A DNA stretch of 64,000 bases from Ferruginibacter sp. Lineage in GTDB: Bacteria > Bacteroidota > Bacteroidia > Chitinophagales > Chitinophagaceae. The notes beneath the pieces are model-generated. The model was not told the DNA's origin. It did no database searches and was given only the letters and a program-made list of their open reading frames with translations. Position numbers and translations under genes: made by a program. The DNA lies in assembly GCA_030831945.1 (NCBI GenBank), contig JAURKC010000004.1, positions 186,001 to 250,000 of the forward strand. Direction: 5' to 3'. Of this stretch, positions 32,941-40,779 are shown piece after piece (position 1 is the first letter of the stretch; the number at the start of each line of letters is the position of its first letter).

Positions 32941-34257
32941 TTAATTACTTTTCCATCTTCTAATCTTGTGGCCGTACACAGCATAAAAAACTAGGTAAAT
33001 ATAGCAGGGTATCAATACTGCATAAGCCATTCTAACATCGATTTTATCTGCAACATAACCGTAGAATAGCGGCATAATAGCATTGCCACTTAAACCCATA
33101 ATCATAATGGATGCGCCAAGTTTAGTGAACCTACCAAGACCATCTAAAGCAAGGGGCCAGATACCAGCCCATACCAATGAATTTGCTAGTCCCAACAACA
33201 CTACAAACCAAATTGAAATATCACTTTTATGTCCAAGTATTTCAACCCTTCCATGAGAAAAGATAATTAAAAAGCATAAGGCAAGTCCGAGTAAAGTACA
33301 AAAACGCAGTGCATTTACCTGGCTAATGAATTTTGGAATAAGAAGGATTCCAGAAATGTATCCTATAATTGTTGCCGCTAAGGTATAGGATGGAAAAGCT
33401 TTTGCTTCCAATAAGGTCATATCCATCGAGTTAGCGTAACCAATGATTGTATCGATAGAAATAACCTGAGTACCTACATGTAAAAAGATGGCAAAAGCTC
33501 CTAAAATTAAATGCGGAAAATCAATGATTGATTGCTTGTCTGCATTAGCTGCTGCAAGTTCTGTAGATTCTTTATCGGTATCAATTTCTGGAAGTGGAGA
33601 AAGCCGAACTAACAAACCCAAAATAAATAATACAGTTCCTACAATTGCATAGGGAAGAATAACTCGTCTGACCAATTCATCCAGCGCTTGCGATTTTTGA
33701 ATAGTATTCATTAAAGGCAATTGTGCAAAAAGATCTGTGTCGGTTGCTTTTAATACCACTGCAGCAAATACCAAAGGAGCAATAATACCAGCTCCCTTAT
33801 TACAAATCCCCATAATACTAATTCGCTGGGCTGCACTTTCTTTTGGACCCAAAACAGTAATATAGGGGTTAGCAGCAGTTTGTAAAATAGCCAATCCAGC
33901 GCCAATGGTAAATAATCCAATTAAGAAAATTTCATAGGTGCGCGTCATGGCAGCAGGAATGAAAATAATTGCACCAAGAGACATGGTCCAAAAGCCTGTC
34001 ATCATACCTTTTTTAAATCCTGTTTTTTTTAGCAAAAAAGAAGCAGGCACCGACATCACAAAATAAGAAATATAAAAAGCGAAGGTAACTAGGTATGCTT
34101 TGAAATGCGAAAGCTCACAAGCAATTTTGAAATAGGGTATTAAAATTGAATTCACCCAGGATACAAATCCAAAAATAAAAAAAAGCATACCAATAATCAT
34201 AATTGATATTCTAGTTTGACTTTTTGTAAGCGAGCTTATTTCAATTGGGTTTGACAT
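32941..34257 (-). CDS. Sugar MFS transporter (FucP/GluP/NagP type)
   Basis: The 438-residue protein has about 12 membrane helices and the signatures of the fucose:proton symporter subfamily: FFIFGFVSWVNSILIPYFK near the N-terminus, FLLKKTGFKKGMM in the 2-3 loop, and AILQTAANPYITVLGPKESA with the conserved A-A-N-P-Y motif. Its start is 1 base from the stop of the NagB-like gene and it lies in an operon with NagX, so N-acetylglucosamine (as NagP) is the most likely substrate (inference from context). The transporter does not phosphorylate its cargo, so a separate GlcNAc kinase would be needed; none is visible in this window. Confidence 0.88.
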   Translation of the reverse strand: MSNPIEISSLTKSQTRISIMIIGMLFFIFGFVSWVNSILIPYFKIACELSHFKAYLVTFAFYISYFVMSVPASFLLKKTGFKKGMMTGFWTMSLGAIIFIPAAMTRTYEIFLIGLFTIGAGLAILQTAANPYITVLGPKESAAQRISIMGICNKGAGIIAPLVFAAVVLKATDTDLFAQLPLMNTIQKSQALDELVRRVILPYAIVGTVLFILGLLVRLSPLPEIDTDKESTELAAANADKQSIIDFPHLILGAFAIFLHVGTQVISIDTIIGYANSMDMTLLEAKAFPSYTLAATIIGYISGILLIPKFISQVNALRFCTLLGLALCFLIIFSHGRVEILGHKSDISIWFVVLLGLANSLVWAGIWPLALDGLGRFTKLGASIMIMGLSGNAIMPLFYGYVADKIDVRMAYAVLIPCYIYLVFYAVYGHKIRRWKSN

Positions 34258-34258
34258 A

Positions 34259-34996
34259 TTATTTTTTTAGAAGTAGGGCCGATGATTCATCTAAATGCAA
34301 ACTGCAATTGGGATGTGTTTGTAAAACACTTGCAGGTACAAGATTGCTCACTTCATTCTCTAAACAGTTTTTCACTGCTAATGCTTTACGTTCATCAGGA
34401 ACTGAACATATGATGTGAGTTGACTTAAGAATCTGTTGAATAGACATACTTATCGCCTGTTTAGGAACAGCATCAAGTGTTTCAAACCATCCTTCACCCC
34501 ATTGTTGCTTTCTACATGCAGCATCTAAATCAACAATAAGGTAGGGCTCTTTGGTATCAAAATCAGCAGGAGGGTCATTGAAAGCTAGATGTCCATTTTC
34601 GCCAATACCTACTAGCGCAACATCAATGGGATGCTGCTTGATCAATTCACCTAATTGAGCACAGGTAGCTATAGGATTAGTTTCAGCATCGATCAAATAA
34701 TACTTGCCTAAAGAGGGCACTTTTTTGATAAAACGCTCTTGTAAATATTTTCTAAAACTTGCATTGTGAGTGATTGGCAAGCCTATATATTCATCTAAAT
34801 GAAACATAGTAACACAAGACCAGTCAATACCTGGTTCTTGTTGCAATGTTTGTAAAGTTGCAAATTGACTAGTACCTGTTGCCAAAATAATATTTGCAAA
34901 ACCTTTATCCTTAATAGCTGATTTGATTAGCCTAGCGGCTTCTTGTCCTGCTGATTGTCCCAAATTTGCTGCCGTAGAATGAATCTGTATCTTCAA
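34259..34996 (-). CDS. Glucosamine-6-phosphate deaminase-like protein (NagB family)
   Basis: The 245-residue protein fits the NagB/6-phosphogluconolactonase family: IILATGTSQFATLQTL (phosphate loop), MFHLDEYIGLP (Asp68, aligning with the proton-shuttling Asp72 of E. coli NagB), and VGIGENGHLAFNDPP (132-143). In E. coli NagB the last motif is GNDGHIAFNEP with Asp141, His143 and Glu148; here the first is Asn134, while His136 remains and Glu becomes Asp141. The enzyme probably converts glucosamine-6-phosphate to fructose-6-phosphate and ammonia, but the altered active site leaves room for a different sugar phosphate. It lies 10 bases downstream of NagX and 1 base upstream of the transporter. Confidence 0.85.
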   Translation of the reverse strand: MKIQIHSTAANLGQSAGQEAARLIKSAIKDKGFANIILATGTSQFATLQTLQQEPGIDWSCVTMFHLDEYIGLPITHNASFRKYLQERFIKKVPSLGKYYLIDAETNPIATCAQLGELIKQHPIDVALVGIGENGHLAFNDPPADFDTKEPYLIVDLDAACRKQQWGEGWFETLDAVPKQAISMSIQQILKSTHIICSVPDERKALAVKNCLENEVSNLVPASVLQTHPNCSLHLDESSALLLKK

Positions 34997-35006
34997 TTGT
35001 TTTGTT

Positions 35007-36104
35007 TTATACTTTTAAAAATATTTTCTTTTGATAGAGTAAATATAAGCATACCCACTTAACTAATAGGGTGCAAATTACCATCGCTAACACATTGTAG
35101 GGATCGCCAATGAGATCACCCACCCAATGAAAGAATCCATCAGTGGCATGAGGCCAATTAATCAATTTACCTGACAGGTAAATTAAAATAGAATTCATTC
35201 CGATGACTTTGAAAATAAAAGCCCAATTTTTATAACCAAGCACATCAATGACATAATAAAAAATAGAAAAAAGTAAAAGACTCCATCCGGTAGTTACTAA
35301 TACAAATGAACTAGACCAAAGATTTTTATTGATCGGAAAATCAATATTCCATATTTGTGCCGATAGAATTGAAGCGATACCCAGTACTACTAAGGTTACT
35401 ACTTGTTTGGATGGAGTAGTGGTTGTCTTTTTTAAATAATTTCCTGTCATGATCCCAGCAAGTGCAGAGCTGACAGCTGGAATATTATTAAAAAAACCTA
35501 CCGTATCGTGAATGCCTCTAGAAAGTTTGCCAGGAAGAATAGACCGATCAACAAATGAAGCAAAGTTTCCTGGTTCTGTCAAATCACCCATTGGAAAACC
35601 AGGAGCACTAGTAAATTTTAAAATTAACCAATAGCCAATTAATAATGAGGAAAACCAAATAATGTGATATTTATCTTTCACATAGAGGTAAATAATATTA
35701 GCCAGCAGATAAGAAATACCAATTCTTCCCAATACACTCATGAACCTAAAATCACTAATAGGTCTAAGTTGTAGCCCATTATTGAAAATCATTCCTAAAA
35801 TAACTAATATCAACCCCCTTTTTATCACCCGCAGTAAAAGGGTTTGTTTAGTTTTTCCTTCTTCGAGTAATCTTCCAATTGAATAAGGAGTAGAAACCCC
35901 TGCTAAAAAAATAAATAAAGGAAAAATAAGATCGTAAGCGGTAAATCCATTCCATCTAGGATGTTCAAACTGTGCAGATAAAGATTCCCAAAAAGGGAGG
36001 TGGGTAATCCTAGCCAATGAATGAAATATTTCCTCAGCACCCATAATCCAAATCATATCGAAACCACGAAGTGCGTCCAAAGAATAGAGTCTTTTTATCT
36101 GCAT
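35007..36104 (-). CDS. nagX: NagX-like membrane protein (DUF5009, HGSNAT-related)
   Basis: The 365-residue protein has about ten membrane helices and opens with KRLYSLDALRGFDMIWIMGA, the DxxRG signature of membrane acyltransferases. WNGFTAYDLIFPLFIFLAGV, GLILVILGMIFNNGL, RFMSVLGRIGISYLLAN and WNGF-type loops match DUF5009/NagX, whose relatives include human heparan-alpha-glucosaminide N-acetyltransferase. That enzyme moves acetyl from cytoplasmic acetyl-CoA to an amino sugar on the far side of the membrane. NagX is recurrent in bacterial N-acetylglucosamine loci, but its reaction is not settled. It lies between the exported oxidoreductase and the NagB-like gene in the same operon, and the window contains a second member at 42436-43632. 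Confidence 0.88.
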   Translation of the reverse strand: MQIKRLYSLDALRGFDMIWIMGAEEIFHSLARITHLPFWESLSAQFEHPRWNGFTAYDLIFPLFIFLAGVSTPYSIGRLLEEGKTKQTLLLRVIKRGLILVILGMIFNNGLQLRPISDFRFMSVLGRIGISYLLANIIYLYVKDKYHIIWFSSLLIGYWLILKFTSAPGFPMGDLTEPGNFASFVDRSILPGKLSRGIHDTVGFFNNIPAVSSALAGIMTGNYLKKTTTTPSKQVVTLVVLGIASILSAQIWNIDFPINKNLWSSSFVLVTTGWSLLLFSIFYYVIDVLGYKNWAFIFKVIGMNSILIYLSGKLINWPHATDGFFHWVGDLIGDPYNVLAMVICTLLVKWVCLYLLYQKKIFLKV

Positions 36105-36161
36105 AAATCAAATCAAGGTTTTAAAATTTTCAGATAGTTAAGCATCAAATTTTCAAAAAAA

Positions 36162-37511
36162 TTAAAGGGTAGGTTCCCATCCTTTTTCATATTCTCTGGT
36201 CCAGTATTTCATTGCCTCTTGATCATTTATGATGTGACCATTGGTTGGATCAATATGAAGTGTTCTACCAGATCTTTGGGCAATATTTCCTAACTGAACT
36301 AGCAATGTACTTTGATGACCACTTAAAATATCTGATCTCACGGCCTTGCCATTTTTAATACCATCAAAAAAATTCTGAATATGCAAGGCATCTAATTCTT
36401 GAGCAGGGTCTACCAAATTGCTGGTATTGATTACTCGATCATTTTTAACCTCTTTTATAAGATTGTTTTTTAGATCATGAATCTTGTAAGCATTGCCACT
36501 CTCAATTGTTATGCTGCCGTTTTCTCCATAAAAAGTTATCCCAGTACTAGTGCCTTCATTATTTTTTCCATTGCAGCTTCTCCCTTCCCAAGTAATCATG
36601 GCTTTATTTCCAAACTCTATGCTGATCATTTGAGTATCGGGAGTTTGCCAATCATCTTGATAACGAAATCTTCCTCCAGTAGAACTAACCTTTGTAGGAT
36701 AGTCCACTTGAAGTCCCCATCTAGCAAGGTCTACCATATGCGTACCATTATTTAAAGCCTCACCTGTTCCCCAATGCCAAAACCAATGCCAATTATAATG
36801 TATCAGATTATCTTTAAAAGCTCGACGTGGTGCAGGGCCTTGCCATAGATCATAATTTAACCAATTAGGAACGGACACTTGTTTTCCAGTTCCGATAGAT
36901 GCGCGGTTATTGGTATACCAAGTCTTCGCATAGTAAGGTTTACCAATTACACCAGCATGTAATTCTGCAATTGCCGCTGCTACATTTGGCCAGGAACGAC
37001 GTTGGTTACCCATTTGTAAAACACGGTTGTATTTTTTAGCAGATTTTACTAAAAGTTCCCCTTCATTCGGATTGTGACTACAAGGCTTTTCTAAATAAAC
37101 ATGTTTCCCTGCTGAACAGGCAAGCATTGCAGCTGGGGCATGCCAATGATCAGGAGCAGTAACGATCAATACATCGACATTTTTATCTTCTAAGGCATGC
37201 CGAAAATCTGGTGTGGACTTAGGTCTTTTATTCTGTATTTTTTCTACAGCATTAATACATTTTTCAGCAGCTCTTGAATCTACATCACAAACATGAATTA
37301 CTTCCGCATTCATTTGCGCAGCAAAATTGGTAGCAACTGCATAGCCCCGACTATTTACGCCCATTGATGCAACAGCAATCTTTTCATTCGCCCCTGCAAT
37401 ACGATTATAATTTTTTGCAGAAAAGCCAGGAAGTATTCCACCAAAAGCAACTGCAGCAGCTGTTGCAGTTGACTTTTTAATAAACATTCGACGAGAGTTA
37501 TTATTTTTCAT
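36162..37511 (-). CDS. Exported Gfo/Idh/MocA-family oxidoreductase
   Basis: The 449-residue protein has a twin-arginine type signal (NNSRRMFIKKSTATAAAVAF, cleavage near GFSA), followed by a Rossmann NAD(P) domain (KIAVASMGVNSRGYAVATNF) and GKHVYLEKPCSHNPNEGELL, with the EKP motif whose Lys is catalytic in the family. The C-terminal domain has WQGPAPRRAFKDNLIHYNWH and HWGTGEALNNGTHMVDLARW. Tat export of a folded, cofactor-loaded enzyme to the periplasm fits. I considered the GH109 glycosidases, which share the fold, but the intact EKP motif argues for a dehydrogenase or an oxidoreductive glycoside-cleaving role. It is 25 bases downstream of a second such gene in the amino-sugar operon. Confidence 0.88.
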   Translation of the reverse strand: MKNNNSRRMFIKKSTATAAAVAFGGILPGFSAKNYNRIAGANEKIAVASMGVNSRGYAVATNFAAQMNAEVIHVCDVDSRAAEKCINAVEKIQNKRPKSTPDFRHALEDKNVDVLIVTAPDHWHAPAAMLACSAGKHVYLEKPCSHNPNEGELLVKSAKKYNRVLQMGNQRRSWPNVAAAIAELHAGVIGKPYYAKTWYTNNRASIGTGKQVSVPNWLNYDLWQGPAPRRAFKDNLIHYNWHWFWHWGTGEALNNGTHMVDLARWGLQVDYPTKVSSTGGRFRYQDDWQTPDTQMISIEFGNKAMITWEGRSCNGKNNEGTSTGITFYGENGSITIESGNAYKIHDLKNNLIKEVKNDRVINTSNLVDPAQELDALHIQNFFDGIKNGKAVRSDILSGHQSTLLVQLGNIAQRSGRTLHIDPTNGHIINDQEAMKYWTREYEKGWEPTL

Positions 37512-37536
37512 ACAAGCATATTAATGTTTTAATAAA

Positions 37537-38559
37537 TTAATGAGCTGCCTTTTTGAAGATATCCTCAAGAAGAATGGCTTGACCCTTATTTCTTTTACTT
37601 TCATCCGCTGCCTCCATAAAAGTGTAAATTTCTAGAATTTCAGCTTTGGATACTGGAGGTATTCCTGTTTTGAAAAATTCAATAATTTGATCTAATAAAT
37701 TATCATATCCTTTAAAAGGTCCCAATACCAAATTTCCTTTTTCACCGTAGGCAGTTCCACCATAATCATGCGAACCAATTCTTGTCCCTCGAAAAGTTCC
37801 TACTCTTCCGTCGTTCCAAACGCCAACAACTATATCCGTATTATCAGTACTCGTTCTTGTAATTTGCTTACACCCAATACCCATAACAGTATAAAGTATT
37901 TCGACCCCATGAATTCCATACCAGAAAAAATCAGGATGTGTTTTTTCTAGGGTAGCAGGACTGTATGTATCAGCCCCTACAATTTTTCCTACTTTACCTT
38001 TTGCTGCTTCCTGTGCAGATTCCATGTATCGGAGGGATGAACTTGAAAATACAGGAACATGATATTGATCAGCAGCTTTGAATATTTTAATGGCATCACG
38101 CAAAGTACCAGCCACAGGCTTGTCAATAAATAATGTCTTACCTGCTTTTATTACTTGTACTGCTTGATCCAAATGAGGTCTACCATCATTGGTTTCTAAT
38201 AAAACAAAATCAACTTTAGTTAACAATTCTTGAATGGATTGCACAATTTCAACACCCAATTTTTTAACCTCTTCTATATAACCAGGTATTCGTTTAACAG
38301 ATGATTCAATATCAGCACTACCTTGAGGATAAGCAGCAACAATTTTGAATCCTTTATATTTTTCTGATGGATTGGATCCGTTTAATGATTTTGTAAAAGC
38401 AATACTGTGGGAAGTGTCCAATCCAATTATACCAATTCTACCTGAAGCAGTAATTTTATGGTTATTCGTTTTTGCCAGTAATGATTTTGAAAACGTAATT
38501 GCACCAGCAGCCAAAGAAGCATCACGAATAAAACGACGACGATCGTACCTTTTTTTCAT
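37537..38559 (-). CDS. Exported Gfo/Idh/MocA-family oxidoreductase, first gene of operon
   Basis: The 340-residue protein has a twin-arginine signal (YDRRRFIRDASLAAGAITF, cleavage near SLLA), then a Rossmann domain (RIGIIGLDTSHSIAFTKSL), KTLFIDKPVAGTLRDAIKI (DKP replacing the more usual EKP), and a C-terminal substrate domain with HPDFFWYGIHGVEILYTVMG. It likely oxidises or epimerises a sugar in the periplasm with tightly bound NAD(P). As the first gene of the six-gene minus-strand operon it has the long upstream region (38560-38939) that should hold the operon promoter. It and its neighbour share fold but not close sequence, so they may act on different substrates or in sequence. Confidence 0.87.
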   Translation of the reverse strand: MKKRYDRRRFIRDASLAAGAITFSKSLLAKTNNHKITASGRIGIIGLDTSHSIAFTKSLNGSNPSEKYKGFKIVAAYPQGSADIESSVKRIPGYIEEVKKLGVEIVQSIQELLTKVDFVLLETNDGRPHLDQAVQVIKAGKTLFIDKPVAGTLRDAIKIFKAADQYHVPVFSSSSLRYMESAQEAAKGKVGKIVGADTYSPATLEKTHPDFFWYGIHGVEILYTVMGIGCKQITRTSTDNTDIVVGVWNDGRVGTFRGTRIGSHDYGGTAYGEKGNLVLGPFKGYDNLLDQIIEFFKTGIPPVSKAEILEIYTFMEAADESKRNKGQAILLEDIFKKAAH

Positions 38560-38939
38560 ATAGCAATTTTAAAAATTTCCTTAATAGAATATAACCTTAA
38601 TTAACTAATATCACTCAAATAACGGTTACCTTGATTTGTTAAAAATAAGGGTTTAAATTATTGCTGGCTATTTTATTAATCCACTTTCTACTAACGATTT
38701 ATAGTAAACAAGTATTCCTATTTTTTAGTAAATATTCATCAAAAAAGATAGTAGGTTTGGGTTAATATCATTTAATCAATGATCGTCTATTTTAGAAACA
38801 ATAATGCTTATCAAAAGCAGCAAAACCTCCAATCAATAATCTAATTCCCTTTTTACAGTTTGTCTTAAATTATTCGATAAATTTTTGAATTGTTGTATCT
38901 TTGAAACGCTTCAATAAGTTTATTAAATTAAAATCTATA
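38560..38939. other. Divergent intergenic region
   Basis: About 380 bases separate the minus-strand amino-sugar operon from the plus-strand DinB-like gene. A TATCTTTG box at 38896-38903 fits the DinB promoter, and a TAGGTTTG at 38752-38759 (plus strand) is a second, weaker match. I see no clear operator palindrome, gene or RNA fold. The promoter of the operon must be near 38560-38700, but no exact consensus is present there. Confidence 0.55.
38896..38903 (+). promoter_or_regulatory. -7 box upstream of the DinB-like gene
   Basis: TATCTTTG is an exact TAnnTTTG match 36 bases before ATG 38940. It overlaps the alternative TTG start at 38901, which argues that the longer frame is not translated. 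No -33 TTTG is found at the right spacing. Confidence 0.55.
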
Positions 38940-39428
38940 ATGGAAAACCAAGCAGCTGACCTAATCGTCAAAATGAATGTAGCGATGTGGGACGGACAGA
39001 ATAAAAAATTTGCAGAATTAATTGAAAAATTAACTGAAGAACAGTTACTCAATGAAACAGCACCCAATAGAAATACTGGTATCTATCTTTTAGGACATAT
39101 TGTTGCGGTAAGTGATGACCTGTTTAGATTATTTGATTTAGGAGAAAAAATGTTTCCAGATTATCTAGAAATCTTTATTAAAAGTCCTGACAAGTCGAAT
39201 AAAACATTTCCCTCCATTGAAGAGTTAAAATCTGCCTACTATACGGTTACTAAAAAATTAGCTAATCAATTTGAAAAATATAGTACGCAAGATTGGCTTT
39301 CAAAACACGAAGCCGTATCGGAAGAAGATTTTGCTAAAGAACCAACGAGAAATAAACTAAATGTCCTTATCAGTAGAACGGTTCACCTTGCTAATCATTT
39401 AGGTCAGATGGCTTATTTAAATAATTAA
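38940..39428 (+). CDS. DinB-family protein
   Basis: The start is placed at ATG 38940 (162 residues); the longer frame from TTG 38901 overlaps a likely promoter box. The protein begins MENQAADLIVKMNVAMWDGQ and shows the DinB helical pattern: TGIYLLGHIVAVSDDLFRLF supplies the first histidine, a middle helix has LKSAYYTVTKKLANQFEKYS, and the last helix has ISRTVHLANHLGQMAYL with two histidines, together a probable metal site. Some relatives transfer low-molecular-weight thiols, but no activity can be assigned. It is the first of three plus-strand genes (with CDGSH and luciferase-like) placed between the two parts of the amino-sugar locus. Confidence 0.87.
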   Translation: MENQAADLIVKMNVAMWDGQNKKFAELIEKLTEEQLLNETAPNRNTGIYLLGHIVAVSDDLFRLFDLGEKMFPDYLEIFIKSPDKSNKTFPSIEELKSAYYTVTKKLANQFEKYSTQDWLSKHEAVSEEDFAKEPTRNKLNVLISRTVHLANHLGQMAYLNN

Positions 39429-39468
39429 AATCATTAATTTAAATTTATAAAACTTAAAAATAAACAAA

Positions 39469-39708
39469 ATGGATAACCCAATTATTGCAGGCAAATCGCC
39501 TATTCCCGTTGAATTAGAAGCTGGAAAAACTTATGCATGGTGTTCATGTGGAAAATCAACTAAACAACCATTTTGCGATGGCTCTCACAAAGGTTCAGGT
39601 TTTGTTCCAAAAATTTTTGTAGCCGAAGAATCTAAAACTGCCTATTTATGTAATTGCAAGCACACAGAAAATCCTGGATTTTGTGATGGTTCACATAACA
39701 ACCTATAA
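39469..39708 (+). CDS. Double CDGSH iron-sulfur protein (CISD3/mitoNEET-like)
   Basis: The 79-residue protein has two CDGSH iron-sulfur motifs: CSCGKSTKQPFCDGSH (residues 24-39) and CNCKHTENPGFCDGSH (61-76). Each has the three Cys and one His that bind a 2Fe-2S cluster. Two motifs in one chain resemble the mitochondrial CISD3 type rather than the dimeric mitoNEET. Such proteins act in redox sensing or in transfer of clusters and electrons in the cytoplasm. The gene lies 40 bases after the DinB-like gene and 23 bases before the flavin-dependent oxidoreductase gene; the neighbourhood suggests a small redox operon. Confidence 0.94.
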   Translation: MDNPIIAGKSPIPVELEAGKTYAWCSCGKSTKQPFCDGSHKGSGFVPKIFVAEESKTAYLCNCKHTENPGFCDGSHNNL

Positions 39709-39731
39709 ACTTTCCTTTTAAATTTAGTTGA

Positions 39732-40742
39732 ATGGAAATTGGGATAGATAGTTTTGCCATTACGCCAACTCATGCGAACATTAGCAATGCTCAGGCAATG
39801 AGTGAATTATTGGAAAGAATAGTTTTGGCAGACGAGGTAGGCTTAGATGTTTTTGGAATTGGCGAGCATTACCGTAAAGAATTTTTAGATTCTGCACCAG
39901 CACTTATTTTGGCTGCTGCTGCTTCGCGTACCAAACGAATTATACTTACCAGTGCAGTTACTGTTTTAAGTGCTGCTGATCCAGTGAGGGTTTTTCAAAA
40001 CTTCTCTACGCTAGATTTAATTTCTAACGGAAGAGCTGAAATTGTTGCTGGGAGAGGTTCTTTCATAGAATCCTATCCACTATTTGGATTAAACTTAAAT
40101 GACTATGATGAACTTTTTATAGAAAAGTTGGATCTTTTACTCAAGATAAGAGACAATGAAATTGTAAACTGGTCTGGAAAATTTAGACCTGCATTAAATA
40201 ACCAAGCAATTTATCCTCGCCCTATACAAAAAAAATTACCCATTTGGCTTGGAGTAGGAGGAACGCCTGAATCCTTTGCTAGAGCTGGTTCATTGGGAAT
40301 GCCTTTGATGGTAGCTATCATTGGTGGTGAAACCCATCGATTTAGACCTTTGATAGATCTGTATAAATCAGCAGGTAAGCAGGCTGGTTATACAACCGAA
40401 GAATTAAAAGTAGGTCTTCACTCATTAGGTTATGTTGCCAATTCTAGAGAGGAAGCTATCAATGATTATTATCCTGGATATGCTGAATTGTTTACCAAAA
40501 TTGGACAGGAGAGAGGGCGACCTCCAGTAACTAAAGCAGCATTTGATAGTCAAAATGGAACACGAGGAGCACTGCTAGTTGATCATCCTGAAGCGGTAGC
40601 ATCCAAAATACTAAGACACAGTGAGGCTTTAGGAGGAATTACAAGATTTACTTTTCAAATGGACGCTGGACTTTCCCATCAACAATTAATGAAATCAATT
40701 GAGTTGATTGGTACCAAAGTATCTCCTTTGGTTAACCAATAA
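39732..40742 (+). CDS. LLM-class (luciferase-like) flavin-dependent oxidoreductase
   Basis: The 336-residue protein is a bacterial-luciferase-like TIM barrel: EIGIDSFAITPTHANI, LADEVGLDVFGIGEHYRKEF, SRTKRIILTSAVTVLSAADP, VFQNFSTLDLISNGRAEIVA and GRGSFIESYPLFGL follow the order of the LLM family, and PIWLGVGGTPESFARAGSLG forms the FMN phosphate site. It would use reduced FMN, or F420 in some branches, to oxidise an unidentified substrate; many such enzymes detoxify or desulfurise organic compounds. It is the third gene of the short plus-strand operon and converges with the sulfatase gene, with only 37 bases between the stops and no terminator visible. Confidence 0.92.
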   Translation: MEIGIDSFAITPTHANISNAQAMSELLERIVLADEVGLDVFGIGEHYRKEFLDSAPALILAAAASRTKRIILTSAVTVLSAADPVRVFQNFSTLDLISNGRAEIVAGRGSFIESYPLFGLNLNDYDELFIEKLDLLLKIRDNEIVNWSGKFRPALNNQAIYPRPIQKKLPIWLGVGGTPESFARAGSLGMPLMVAIIGGETHRFRPLIDLYKSAGKQAGYTTEELKVGLHSLGYVANSREEAINDYYPGYAELFTKIGQERGRPPVTKAAFDSQNGTRGALLVDHPEAVASKILRHSEALGGITRFTFQMDAGLSHQQLMKSIELIGTKVSPLVNQ

Positions 40743-40779
40743 ATTATACTAAAAATACAATTTAATTCTAAGCATAACA

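Noticed and set aside
36162..37511. GH109 (NAD-dependent alpha-N-acetylgalactosaminidase) identity
   Set aside because: GH109 enzymes share fold and export but not the intact EKP dehydrogenase motif seen here, so only the broad Gfo/Idh/MocA call is safe.
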